Assembly (NCBI GenBank): GCA_030609865.1
Contig: JAUWSZ010000193.1
Span: 1 to 5,880, forward strand
DNA: 5,880 bases
Source of the DNA: a bacterium
Lineage (GTDB): Bacteria > Desulfobacterota > DSWW01
Direction of reading: 5' to 3'
Part shown: piece by piece, positions 1 to 4,744 of the stretch
Position numbering within the stretch: position 1 is the first letter of the stretch
How the letters are laid out: each line of letters starts with the position of its first letter
Translations under genes and position numbers: made by a program
Notes under the pieces: generated by a model
Seen by the model: the letters and a program-made list of their open reading frames with translations, nothing else
Databases searched by the model: none
What the model was told of the DNA's origin: nothing

Positions 1-378
1 AACAACATGGAAGTGGAGAGGCCTATTCACTTGGACGTTGTGGCCGAGGATTTCCCCGAGCTGAAGATGATTGCCGGACACGGAGGCTGGCCCTGGGTGG
101 CAGAGCTGATGGCCGTGGCCTGGCGCAACCCGAACATATACATAGACATCGCCTCTTACGTGCCCAAGTATCTCAGCATGCCGGGAAGCGGCTGGGAGCC
201 GTTGATGAACCTCGGGAACTCCATTCTCCAGGATCGGGTGCTCTTCGGGTCCACTTGGCTCTTCATGGGGCAGACCATCAAGCAGCTGGCCGACGGGGTA
301 AGGGAACTGCCGATCAAAGAAGAAGTGAAGGACAAGTGGCTCTACCACAACGCCGCCCGACTGTTCGGCATAGAGTAA
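1..378 (+). CDS. Amidohydrolase-2 (ACMSD-like) family protein, C-terminal part
   Basis: This is the C-terminal 125 residues of a metal-dependent amidohydrolase/decarboxylase of the TIM-barrel amidohydrolase-2 family. The frame is open to the left edge, so the gene starts outside the window; the ATG at 7 is internal, because the sequence from there covers only the last barrel strands. Visible family landmarks are DFPELKMIAGHGG (the His at about residue 27 of the visible part is the expected active-site/metal His), NPNIYIDIAS, the RVLFGS strand near residues 79-84, and the closing helix HNAARLFGIE. Family members hydrolyse C-N bonds or decarboxylate aromatic and related acids in the cytoplasm; the substrate here is unknown. 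Oddly, FGS is followed by Thr-Trp-Leu-Phe where most relatives have Asp-(Tyr/Trp)-Pro, so the usual metal-site Asp is absent. The gene ends with TAA and converges on the VOC gene 31 bases away. Family assignment is good; activity is uncertain. Confidence 0.85.
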   Translation, partial: NNMEVERPIHLDVVAEDFPELKMIAGHGGWPWVAELMAVAWRNPNIYIDIASYVPKYLSMPGSGWEPLMNLGNSILQDRVLFGSTWLFMGQTIKQLADGVRELPIKEEVKDKWLYHNAARLFGIE

Positions 379-385
379 GTTCCGA

Positions 386-433
386 GGCCCCAAGGCAGCA
401 TACGGACCTCTAGAAGCTGAGGGCCGTTGGGGC
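386..433. terminator. Inverted repeat at convergent gene ends, possible bidirectional terminator
   Basis: An inner stem CGGACCTC (403-410) pairs with GAGGGCCG (419-426) with one mismatch and an 8-base loop. An outer stem GCCCCAA (387-393) pairs exactly with TTGGGGC (427-433), leaving about 9 unpaired bases on the left side. The structure sits between the ends of the two converging genes and overlaps the last codons of the VOC gene. No clear T-run follows on either strand, so this would be an atypical intrinsic terminator or just an RNA 3' end structure. Confidence 0.35.
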
Positions 434-871
434 ACTTTGGTCCAGCACTTCCTGCAGCTCGACCACGTTCCCGTCCGGGTCGCGACCGTAGGTTGCCTTG
501 GCGATGCCCAGGTCCTGGGGCGGGCAGTGGAACGTCATCCCCGCCGCCTTGAGCCTCTCGTATTCGGCATCTATGTCGACCACGTCCAGACAGATGTGGG
601 TAATACCGTGATCGCAGACAGGCCGCCCGGGATCGCCTTCTTTCGGGACTGGGGAGGAATACTCGAAAATCTCGATCATCATGTTGCCCGCCTTCAGCAT
701 GGCGGTTCGTGCCGCCGAGTCCTTCAGGCCGGTAATGCTATCGGCAAACTCCGTTCCTTTGGGCCATTCGAACTCCATGGCCACCTCGAATCCGAGCAGA
801 TCCCTGTAGAATTTCAATGCCCGATCGAGATCCCCGGTGGAGATCGCCGTGTGGTGAATGCCTCTGATCAT
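410..871 (-). CDS. VOC (glyoxalase/bleomycin resistance/dioxygenase) superfamily protein
   Basis: A 153-residue, single-polypeptide two-module VOC-fold protein. Module one begins IHHTAIST, followed by the typical DLDRALKFYRDLLGF helix-strand unit; module two begins GITHICLDV and ends RDPDGNVVELQEV. The likely metal ligands are His7 (or His6), Glu67 (MMIEIFE), His92 and Glu138, the usual H/E/H/E pattern of methylmalonyl-CoA epimerases, glyoxalase I and extradiol-type enzymes. The start at 871 is preferred over the upstream ATG at 901: the protein then begins just before the first beta strand, and AAGGGAG lies about 8 bases upstream. It ends in TAG and overlaps the inverted repeat at the gene junction. 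The substrate cannot be told: it is cytosolic and could be an isomerase, lyase or ring-cleavage type enzyme. It converges with the amidohydrolase and diverges from the HDOD gene, so it is probably a single-gene unit. Confidence 0.88.
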   Translation of the reverse strand: MIRGIHHTAISTGDLDRALKFYRDLLGFEVAMEFEWPKGTEFADSITGLKDSAARTAMLKAGNMMIEIFEYSSPVPKEGDPGRPVCDHGITHICLDVVDIDAEYERLKAAGMTFHCPPQDLGIAKATYGRDPDGNVVELQEVLDQSAPTALSF

Positions 872-1029
872 CGTATTCTCCCTTTCTTGACGGATGGCCA
901 CCTGATCCCAAGCTTAGCACATCCGGGCTTGCGATACATTAATCAACAAAAAGATTGCCTCGTAAAACGTAGTAGAAAAAATCATTCTCGGGCTAATGTT
1001 TTTCTCGAATAAAATCGTATAGATAGTAC
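872..1029. promoter_or_regulatory. Divergent intergenic region between VOC and HDOD genes
   Basis: These 158 bases separate two divergently transcribed genes and should hold the promoters of both. The right half (about 940-1029) is clearly AT-richer than the surrounding coding DNA. A good -10-like hexamer TAAAAT lies at 1010-1015 facing the HDOD gene, but I find no convincing -35 at the right distance. Two TTCTCG copies (985-990 and 1002-1007) are 17 bases apart. The HDOD start has no strong ribosome binding site (only GATAG-like purines), while the VOC start has AAGGGAG. I see no riboswitch or RNA gene here. Promoter positions are not resolved. Confidence 0.35.
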
Positions 1030-1881
1030 ATGAACAAGAGGCAGGAAATTATCGAGAGCATTGCCGCCGTCCCCCCCCTTCCGACCGCCTCGGCAGAGGT
1101 GATTCGGATGATTCAGGATCCGAAAGTACCGAGCGGTAGGATCGCACAGGCCATCGAGTATGATCCCGCGCTGACCACGAATGTGCTTCGCCTGGCGAAT
1201 TCTTCCTTCTTCGGGTTCCACCGGTCGGTGAGCACGGTCAAGGATGCGCTCTTCCGGTTGGGCACCAACCAGGTCTTCCAGTTGGTTGTAGCGGCCACCG
1301 TGGGCAAAATGGCGCAGAAACCGGTGAACGGTTACGATCTTTCAAGCGGAGACCTGTGGGACCACCTCGTTGGAACCGCCATTGCCTCCATCAAACTCGC
1401 ACAGACCTTGAAGCTCGAAATCCCTTCCTACACATTCACGGCCGCCCTGACGCACGATGTCGGTAAGGTCGTGCTCGGGACGTTCGTGGAGGTGGATGCG
1501 GAGTCGATCCGCGAACTTGCTTACGAAGAAAAGACGTCCTTCGAGCAGGCGGAACAGAAGGTGCTCGGAATCGATCACGCCGAGGTGGGTGCCCTTCTTC
1601 TCGAACAGTGGAACCTGCCGGAATCTCTCGTGGATGTCGTCCGTTGGCACCATCAGCCTGAGCATTACCGCGGGAAGGACCCTCGGGCTGCAAACGTGGT
1701 TCACGTAGCCAACATGTTGTGTCTGATGGCAGGGGTGGGGGCAGGGCTCGACGCCCTGAGCTACAGGCCTTCCAGCCACGCCATGGAACAACTCGGCCTG
1801 GATATCATGCTACTTGACGACATTGTCTATGACGTCTTGAACGAATTGATGGAGACCCGCAAGCTCTTCAAGCTGGCATAG
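1030..1881 (+). CDS. HDOD-domain signal-transduction protein
   Basis: A 283-residue protein made almost entirely of one HDOD domain, a relative of HD hydrolases found in bacterial signalling proteins. The N-terminal signature is IAAVPPLPTASAEVIRM (11-27), then IEYDPALTTNVLRLANSSFFG (42-62) and VKDALFRLGTNQVFQL (70-85). It retains many HD-like residues: His112 (WDHL), His142-Asp143 within THDVGK (Gly145, Lys146), His183 (DHAEVGALLL) and His207-His208 (WHHQPE). HDOD proteins usually act as regulators or scaffolds rather than as proven phosphodiesterases, in motility, stress or cyclic-nucleotide signalling. There is no receiver, GGDEF or membrane segment, so it would act in the cytosol through partners. 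The ATG at 1030 puts the domain start where expected, although its ribosome binding site is weak. It is followed by 91 bases and then the hydroxylase operon; I see no reason to call it part of that operon. Confidence 0.9.
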   Translation: MNKRQEIIESIAAVPPLPTASAEVIRMIQDPKVPSGRIAQAIEYDPALTTNVLRLANSSFFGFHRSVSTVKDALFRLGTNQVFQLVVAATVGKMAQKPVNGYDLSSGDLWDHLVGTAIASIKLAQTLKLEIPSYTFTAALTHDVGKVVLGTFVEVDAESIRELAYEEKTSFEQAEQKVLGIDHAEVGALLLEQWNLPESLVDVVRWHHQPEHYRGKDPRAANVVHVANMLCLMAGVGAGLDALSYRPSSHAMEQLGLDIMLLDDIVYDVLNELMETRKLFKLA

Positions 1882-1906
1882 GCACGCCCTTACCCTCCCC
1901 TCCCAT

Positions 1907-1936
1907 TTGACTCCCGATTCTTTATTTTCATACACT
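1907..1936 (+). promoter_or_regulatory. Candidate sigma70-type promoter for the molybdenum hydroxylase operon
   Basis: TTGACT (1907-1912) matches the -35 consensus at five of six positions. It is followed after 18 bases by TACACT (1931-1936), four of six for the -10. Transcription would start near 1943, giving a leader of about 30 bases that includes the AAGGAG ribosome binding site of the FAD subunit gene. The stretch is T-rich compared with its surroundings. This was judged by eye only. If it is real, the TTG at 1907 cannot be the start codon of the FAD subunit. Confidence 0.4.
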
Positions 1937-1955
1937 GCCCTGAAACCTCACCTCC

Positions 1956-1961
1956 AAGGAG
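1956..1961 (+). promoter_or_regulatory. Ribosome binding site that decides the FAD subunit start
   Basis: AAGGAG lies 11 bases before the ATG at 1973 and supports that start over the in-frame TTG at 1907, whose extra 22 residues do not resemble the family. The site is part of a small inverted repeat: CTCC (1952-1955) faces GGAG (1958-1961), with TCAC/GTGA outside it, so the site could be partly hidden in the mRNA. Confidence 0.55.
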
Positions 1962-1972
1962 ATGTGAAAGAC

Positions 1973-2557
1973 ATGGCGAACGGCGAATTCTATTCGGCTT
2001 CCGACACGCAAGAGGCGTGTTCGCTGCTCTCCAGGTATGGAGAAAAGGCGTGCGTTCTCGCCGGCGGGACCGACCTGATGGTTGCCGTCAACCAGAAACG
2101 GATGCCCCTGGAAACCGTGGTCTTCATCGGCAGAACCGGGTTGGGCTACATAGAGTGCGAACAGGACGCGCTAAGGATCGGCGCAACGACAACACACACG
2201 GAGATTGCCCGGTCCCCGATCGTACGGGAAAAGGCCCCGCTTCTTGCCGAGGCGGTGAGGAGCATCGGGTCGCCTGCCATCCGGAACATGGGCACCATCG
2301 GCGGAAACGTGGCCAATGCGTCGCCCGGGGCAGACGGGTCCGTCTCCCTCCTCGCACTGGGGGCCAAGGTGAAACTGGTCTCTGTCAGGGGCGAAAGGAT
2401 CGTCGATCTGGACACCTTCTTCGTCGACATAGGCAAGACAGTACTCGAGCCGGACGAACTCCTGACGGAAGTGATCGTTCCGGTGCGGGGTGAAGCAACC
2501 AGATGGACCTGGCACAAGCTAGGGCAACGAAAGGCGAGCGTCTGCGCTGTGATCTAG
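1973..2557 (+). CDS. Molybdenum hydroxylase FAD-binding subunit, N-terminal part ended by premature TAG
   Basis: This is the FAD-binding medium subunit of a xanthine dehydrogenase-family enzyme, which takes electrons from the [2Fe-2S] subunit and passes them to the final acceptor. The 194 residues before the stop contain the FAD domain: AGGTDLM (30-36) contacts the FAD diphosphate and IRNMGTIGGNVANASPGAD (103-121) is the second flavin motif. The C-terminal domain then begins at WTWHKLGQRKA (178-188). The stop codon at 2555-2557 is in frame, and the same frame continues to 2821 with the rest of the family sequence. A full-length product would be 282 residues, close to usual for this subunit. 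The stop falls about 17 residues inside the C-terminal domain, so the truncated product should be defective unless the stop is read through. A nonsense mutation, a sequencing error or suppression would each explain it. The start at 1973 is supported by AAGGAG. Confidence 0.88.
   Translation: MANGEFYSASDTQEACSLLSRYGEKACVLAGGTDLMVAVNQKRMPLETVVFIGRTGLGYIECEQDALRIGATTTHTEIARSPIVREKAPLLAEAVRSIGSPAIRNMGTIGGNVANASPGADGSVSLLALGAKVKLVSVRGERIVDLDTFFVDIGKTVLEPDELLTEVIVPVRGEATRWTWHKLGQRKASVCAVI
2555..2557 (+). other. In-frame amber codon inside the FAD subunit gene
   Basis: TAG replaces codon 195 of the FAD subunit. The flanking residues KASVCAVI and LAMALELEGG join in the same frame without any indel and match the family pattern in which a small residue such as Ser, Asn or Ala usually occupies this place. 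One base change (for example TCG to TAG) would create it. TAG also ends the VOC and HDOD genes in this window, so TAG is not generally reassigned here. Confidence 0.9.
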
Positions 2558-2563
2558 CTGGCC

Positions 2564-2821
2564 ATGGCCCTCGAGTTGGAAGGCGGCGAATGCAGTCGGG
2601 TCCGGATCGCTCTGGGTACGGTGGCGCCGACGCCCTTCCTGGCCCGCAAGGCCGGAGAACGACTGGAAGGGAAGCCATTGACACCCACCCTGATAGACGA
2701 GGCGGCCAAAGCGGCTTCCGAGGCCCTGCCCGAAAGGGATGGCTTGCGAGCCTCCGCCTGGTACAGACGCCGTATCTGTGAAGTCCTCATCAAACGATTC
2801 TTCTCTGAAATTGCAGAGTGA
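2564..2821 (+). CDS. FAD subunit C-terminal domain (CO dehydrogenase flavoprotein C-terminal type), downstream of the TAG
   Basis: This is the remainder of the FAD subunit gene, in the same frame as 1973-2557. The 85 residues from the ATG at 2564 hold the conserved C-terminal domain features: MALELEGGECSRVRIALG, the VAPTP turn, the LEGKPLT loop, the EAAKAASEAL helix, and the final RASAWYRRRICEVLIKRF helix. The ATG lies two codons past the TAG, so re-initiation is possible in principle, but no clear ribosome binding site precedes it. The split also removes the first strand of the domain, so I regard this as the tail of one interrupted gene, not an independent gene. No further stops or frameshifts are present, which points to a recent mutation, a sequencing error or readthrough. 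It is followed by an 82-base gap holding a palindromic repeat. Confidence 0.75.
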   Translation: MALELEGGECSRVRIALGTVAPTPFLARKAGERLEGKPLTPTLIDEAAKAASEALPERDGLRASAWYRRRICEVLIKRFFSEIAE

Positions 2822-2831
2822 TACACCGGCG

Positions 2832-2866
2832 GACATTGCGAGGAGCGAAGCGACGCGGCAATCCCC
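2832..2866. repeat. REP-like interspersed palindromic element
   Basis: The core ATTGCGAGGAGCGAAG, then CGACGCGGCAATC, has end repeats ATTGC (2835-2839) and GCAAT (2858-2862) and a central GCGAAGC mini-hairpin. From general knowledge, near-identical elements (CATTGCGAGGAGCGAAGCG, then ACGAAGCAATC) are scattered in high copy between genes of many Desulfobacterota and some other bacteria. It fills much of the gap between the FAD and FeS subunit genes of one operon, so it is probably transcribed and could shape mRNA decay or the ratio of subunits. Only one copy is seen in this window, so its repetitive nature is inferred. Confidence 0.65.
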
Positions 2867-2903
2867 CAGCTGAATGAGATCCCTTCTTGGACAGAGACGA
2901 CAC

Positions 2904-3383
2904 ATGCCAACGCTCGACTTCAAGGTAAACGGCAGCGAACACAGGGTCGAGGTCGAAATCGACAGCACCCTTCTGGAAGTCCTGCGGGACAAGCTCCGGA
3001 TCACCGGCCCGAAGGCGGGATGCAACACCGGGGACTGCGGTGTCTGTTCCGTGCTGCTCGACGGCATCCTCGTGCGGGCCTGCATCACGAATGCGCTCAG
3101 CGTTCAAGGCAGGGAGGTGATCACCGTGGAAGGGCTCGCCAGGCCCGGGGAACTCCATCCCCTGCAGAAGGCATTCCACGAACACTACGGGGCACAATGT
3201 GGATTCTGCACGTCCGGAATGCTCCTGGCTGCCAAGGCCTTGCTCGACCGGAATCCAACGCCCACCGCAGAAGAAGTGAAAGAGGCCATATCCGGCAACC
3301 TGTGCCGGTGCACCGGTTACGTGAAGATCGTCGATTCGATCCTCGCCGCGTCCCGCGAGATGGTACAAAAGGAGGCGGGCTGA
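2904..3383 (+). CDS. Molybdenum hydroxylase [2Fe-2S] iron-sulfur subunit
   Basis: A 159-residue small subunit that carries both [2Fe-2S] clusters and links the Mo site to FAD. The N-terminal plant-ferredoxin-type domain has Cys40, Cys45, Cys48 (CNTGDCGVC) and Cys60. The C-terminal four-helix domain has Cys99 and Cys102 (QCGFCTSG) and Cys134 and Cys136 (NLCRCTGY). All eight ligands are present, as is Gln98 beside the cofactor-proximal cluster. Length is normal for separate small subunits. The ATG at 2904 gives the standard short N-terminus (MPTLDFKVNG); the earlier ATG at 2874 would add ten non-family residues and has no better ribosome binding site. The ribosome binding site at 2904 is itself weak (AGAGAC). 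The TGA stop overlaps the next start by one base (TGATG), so translation is probably coupled to the Mo subunit. It lies downstream of the REP-like element. Confidence 0.95.
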   Translation: MPTLDFKVNGSEHRVEVEIDSTLLEVLRDKLRITGPKAGCNTGDCGVCSVLLDGILVRACITNALSVQGREVITVEGLARPGELHPLQKAFHEHYGAQCGFCTSGMLLAAKALLDRNPTPTAEEVKEAISGNLCRCTGYVKIVDSILAASREMVQKEAG

Positions 3384-4744
3384 TGGAACGCAAGGTGGTT
3401 GGACAGAGGAAGAAGCGATACGACGGCCTGGCCCACGTCACCGGGGAAACCCGTTTTGTGGATGACGTTTTCATCCCCGGCACCCTAACGGTCAAGGTGC
3501 TGCGGAGCCCGGTGGTCAAGGGAACGATTCGGCGCCTGGACACCTCTGCCGCCGCATCCCTGCCCGGCGTGGAGGGCATCATCACTTACGAAGACGTACC
3601 CAACAATGCCTTCGGCCTGGTCCCCGACCAGCCGGTTCTTGCAGAGACGATCCGATACAGGGGCCAGCCGATCGCCGCCGTGGCCGCACACGACGAAAGG
3701 GCCGCCCTGAAAGCGATCGATCAGATCAAGGTAGAGGTGGACGAGCAAGAACCCGTGTTCGACCCTCTGGAGGCGATGAAGCCGGAGGCCCCCAAGGTGC
3801 GTCCTGAGGGCAACTGTTACATGTACGGGGAACATCCGTGCCGCAAGGTGGTCTTCGGAGACGTGGAGGCCGGTTTCAAGGAGGCGGATCACATCATCGA
3901 AGGGGAATTCCGCACCAATCCGGTCGAACACGCGCCGATGGAGACGCAGGTCAGCCTGGCCGTACCCGAGGGCAAGGGAAGGCTCATCATCTACACGGTC
4001 TCCCAATCTCTCCTGTTTCACCATGGCCTGCTCGCCGGCATCCTGAAAATGGACAAGGACGACCTGAGGATCGCGGGGCTGGCCGAGAAGGCCTTGCACG
4101 ACTGGAAGGACGATATTCACATCACCTTCCGGAGCGGGACGGTTGGGGGAAGCTTTGGCGCGAAGAACGACATTCACGCCGACCACGTCACGGCGCTTCT
4201 GGCTTTGAAGACCGGGCAACCCGTTAAGTGGCGCTGGACCCGGGAAGAGGAAACGCTCTACTCGACCCACCGTGGGGGGTGGTACATCCGCATCAGGGAC
4301 GGCGTGAAGCAGGACGGACGCATCGTCGCACGCCGGGTCACGAGTATCCGTGACGCAGGCGCCTACAGCGCCCTGAACACGTACGTTGTGGACAAGCACT
4401 GTTTCATGGTCAGCGGGCCCTACTCCATCCCAAACGTCTATGTGGAGGGGTATTGCGTCTACACGAACAAGACCCCCTCCAGCTCCATGCGCGGGTTCGG
4501 CGTGTTCCCTGCAACCTTTGCCTGTGAGATGCAGATGAACAAGATCGCCGCCCAGTTGAAGATAGACCCCTGGGAATTGCGCTTGATCAACGCTTATCGC
4601 GAAGGGGCTCAGACGCCGACGCGGAGGGTCCTCGACAGCGTGTACCTGATCGAGACCCTGAAGGCCTGTGCCGAGACGGCGGGCGTGAAGTTGCCCGACA
4701 GGCTCGCGTCCATGACCTCCGAAAAACGGGAGGGTGAAGCATGA
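3383..4744 (+). CDS. Molybdenum hydroxylase molybdopterin-binding subunit, N-terminal piece (NdhL-like)
   Basis: A 453-residue protein matching the first part of the large Mo-cofactor subunit of xanthine dehydrogenase-family enzymes. Residues about 15-125 form the a/b hammerhead domain (YDGLAHVTGETRFVDD, LRSPV, YRGQPIAAVAA). From about 150 the first Mo-cofactor domain follows: VEHAPMETQ (181-189), Gln208 (TVSQS) at the place of the Mo-proximal Gln, VGGSFGAKND (254-263), and MRGFGVFPATFACEM (369-383). The family's catalytic Glu lies in the separate downstream protein, so neither piece is complete alone. The start at 3383 has AAAAGGAGG seven bases upstream and overlaps the FeS gene stop. An unusually long stretch separates LRI (228-230) from VGGSFG. 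The split resembles NdhL of Eubacterium barkeri nicotinate dehydrogenase. The substrate is unknown; an N-heterocycle or another aromatic compound is plausible. Confidence 0.92.
   Translation: MERKVVGQRKKRYDGLAHVTGETRFVDDVFIPGTLTVKVLRSPVVKGTIRRLDTSAAASLPGVEGIITYEDVPNNAFGLVPDQPVLAETIRYRGQPIAAVAAHDERAALKAIDQIKVEVDEQEPVFDPLEAMKPEAPKVRPEGNCYMYGEHPCRKVVFGDVEAGFKEADHIIEGEFRTNPVEHAPMETQVSLAVPEGKGRLIIYTVSQSLLFHHGLLAGILKMDKDDLRIAGLAEKALHDWKDDIHITFRSGTVGGSFGAKNDIHADHVTALLALKTGQPVKWRWTREEETLYSTHRGGWYIRIRDGVKQDGRIVARRVTSIRDAGAYSALNTYVVDKHCFMVSGPYSIPNVYVEGYCVYTNKTPSSSMRGFGVFPATFACEMQMNKIAAQLKIDPWELRLINAYREGAQTPTRRVLDSVYLIETLKACAETAGVKLPDRLASMTSEKREGEA
4728..4744 (+). promoter_or_regulatory. Strong ribosome binding site and ATGA overlap joining the two Mo-subunit pieces
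   Basis: GGGAGGG (4728-4734) sits six bases before the ATG at 4741, and the TGA of the upstream gene (4742-4744) overlaps that ATG. This is the classic layout of translational coupling for a stoichiometric pair. It argues that the split of the Mo subunit is a real, maintained gene boundary rather than a frameshift. Confidence 0.75.

Noticed and set aside
437..1012. Plus-strand open frame opposite the VOC gene
   Set aside because: It is antisense to a well-supported VOC protein and runs into the intergenic region; no ribosome binding site or protein family features are seen.
1907..1972. TTG at 1907 as the start of the FAD subunit
   Set aside because: The extra 22 residues do not resemble the family, the site overlaps the promoter candidate, and AAGGAG correctly precedes the ATG at 1973.
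2555..2557. TAG as a pyrrolysine codon
   Set aside because: The FAD subunit is not a known pyrrolysine protein, no PYLIS-like structure or pyl gene is visible, and TAG ends other genes here. It is kept only as a remote option in the amber finding.
2519..3368. Minus-strand open frames across the FAD/FeS subunit region
   Set aside because: They are shadows of the real subunit genes. The translations are rich in Arg, Pro and Gly with no family features, and two of them simply span the REP-like element.
3485..4399. Long minus-strand open frame (304 codons) opposite the Mo subunit
   Set aside because: It lies fully opposite a gene with clear family motifs. Its product shows no recognisable domain, and such antisense frames are common in GC-rich coding DNA.
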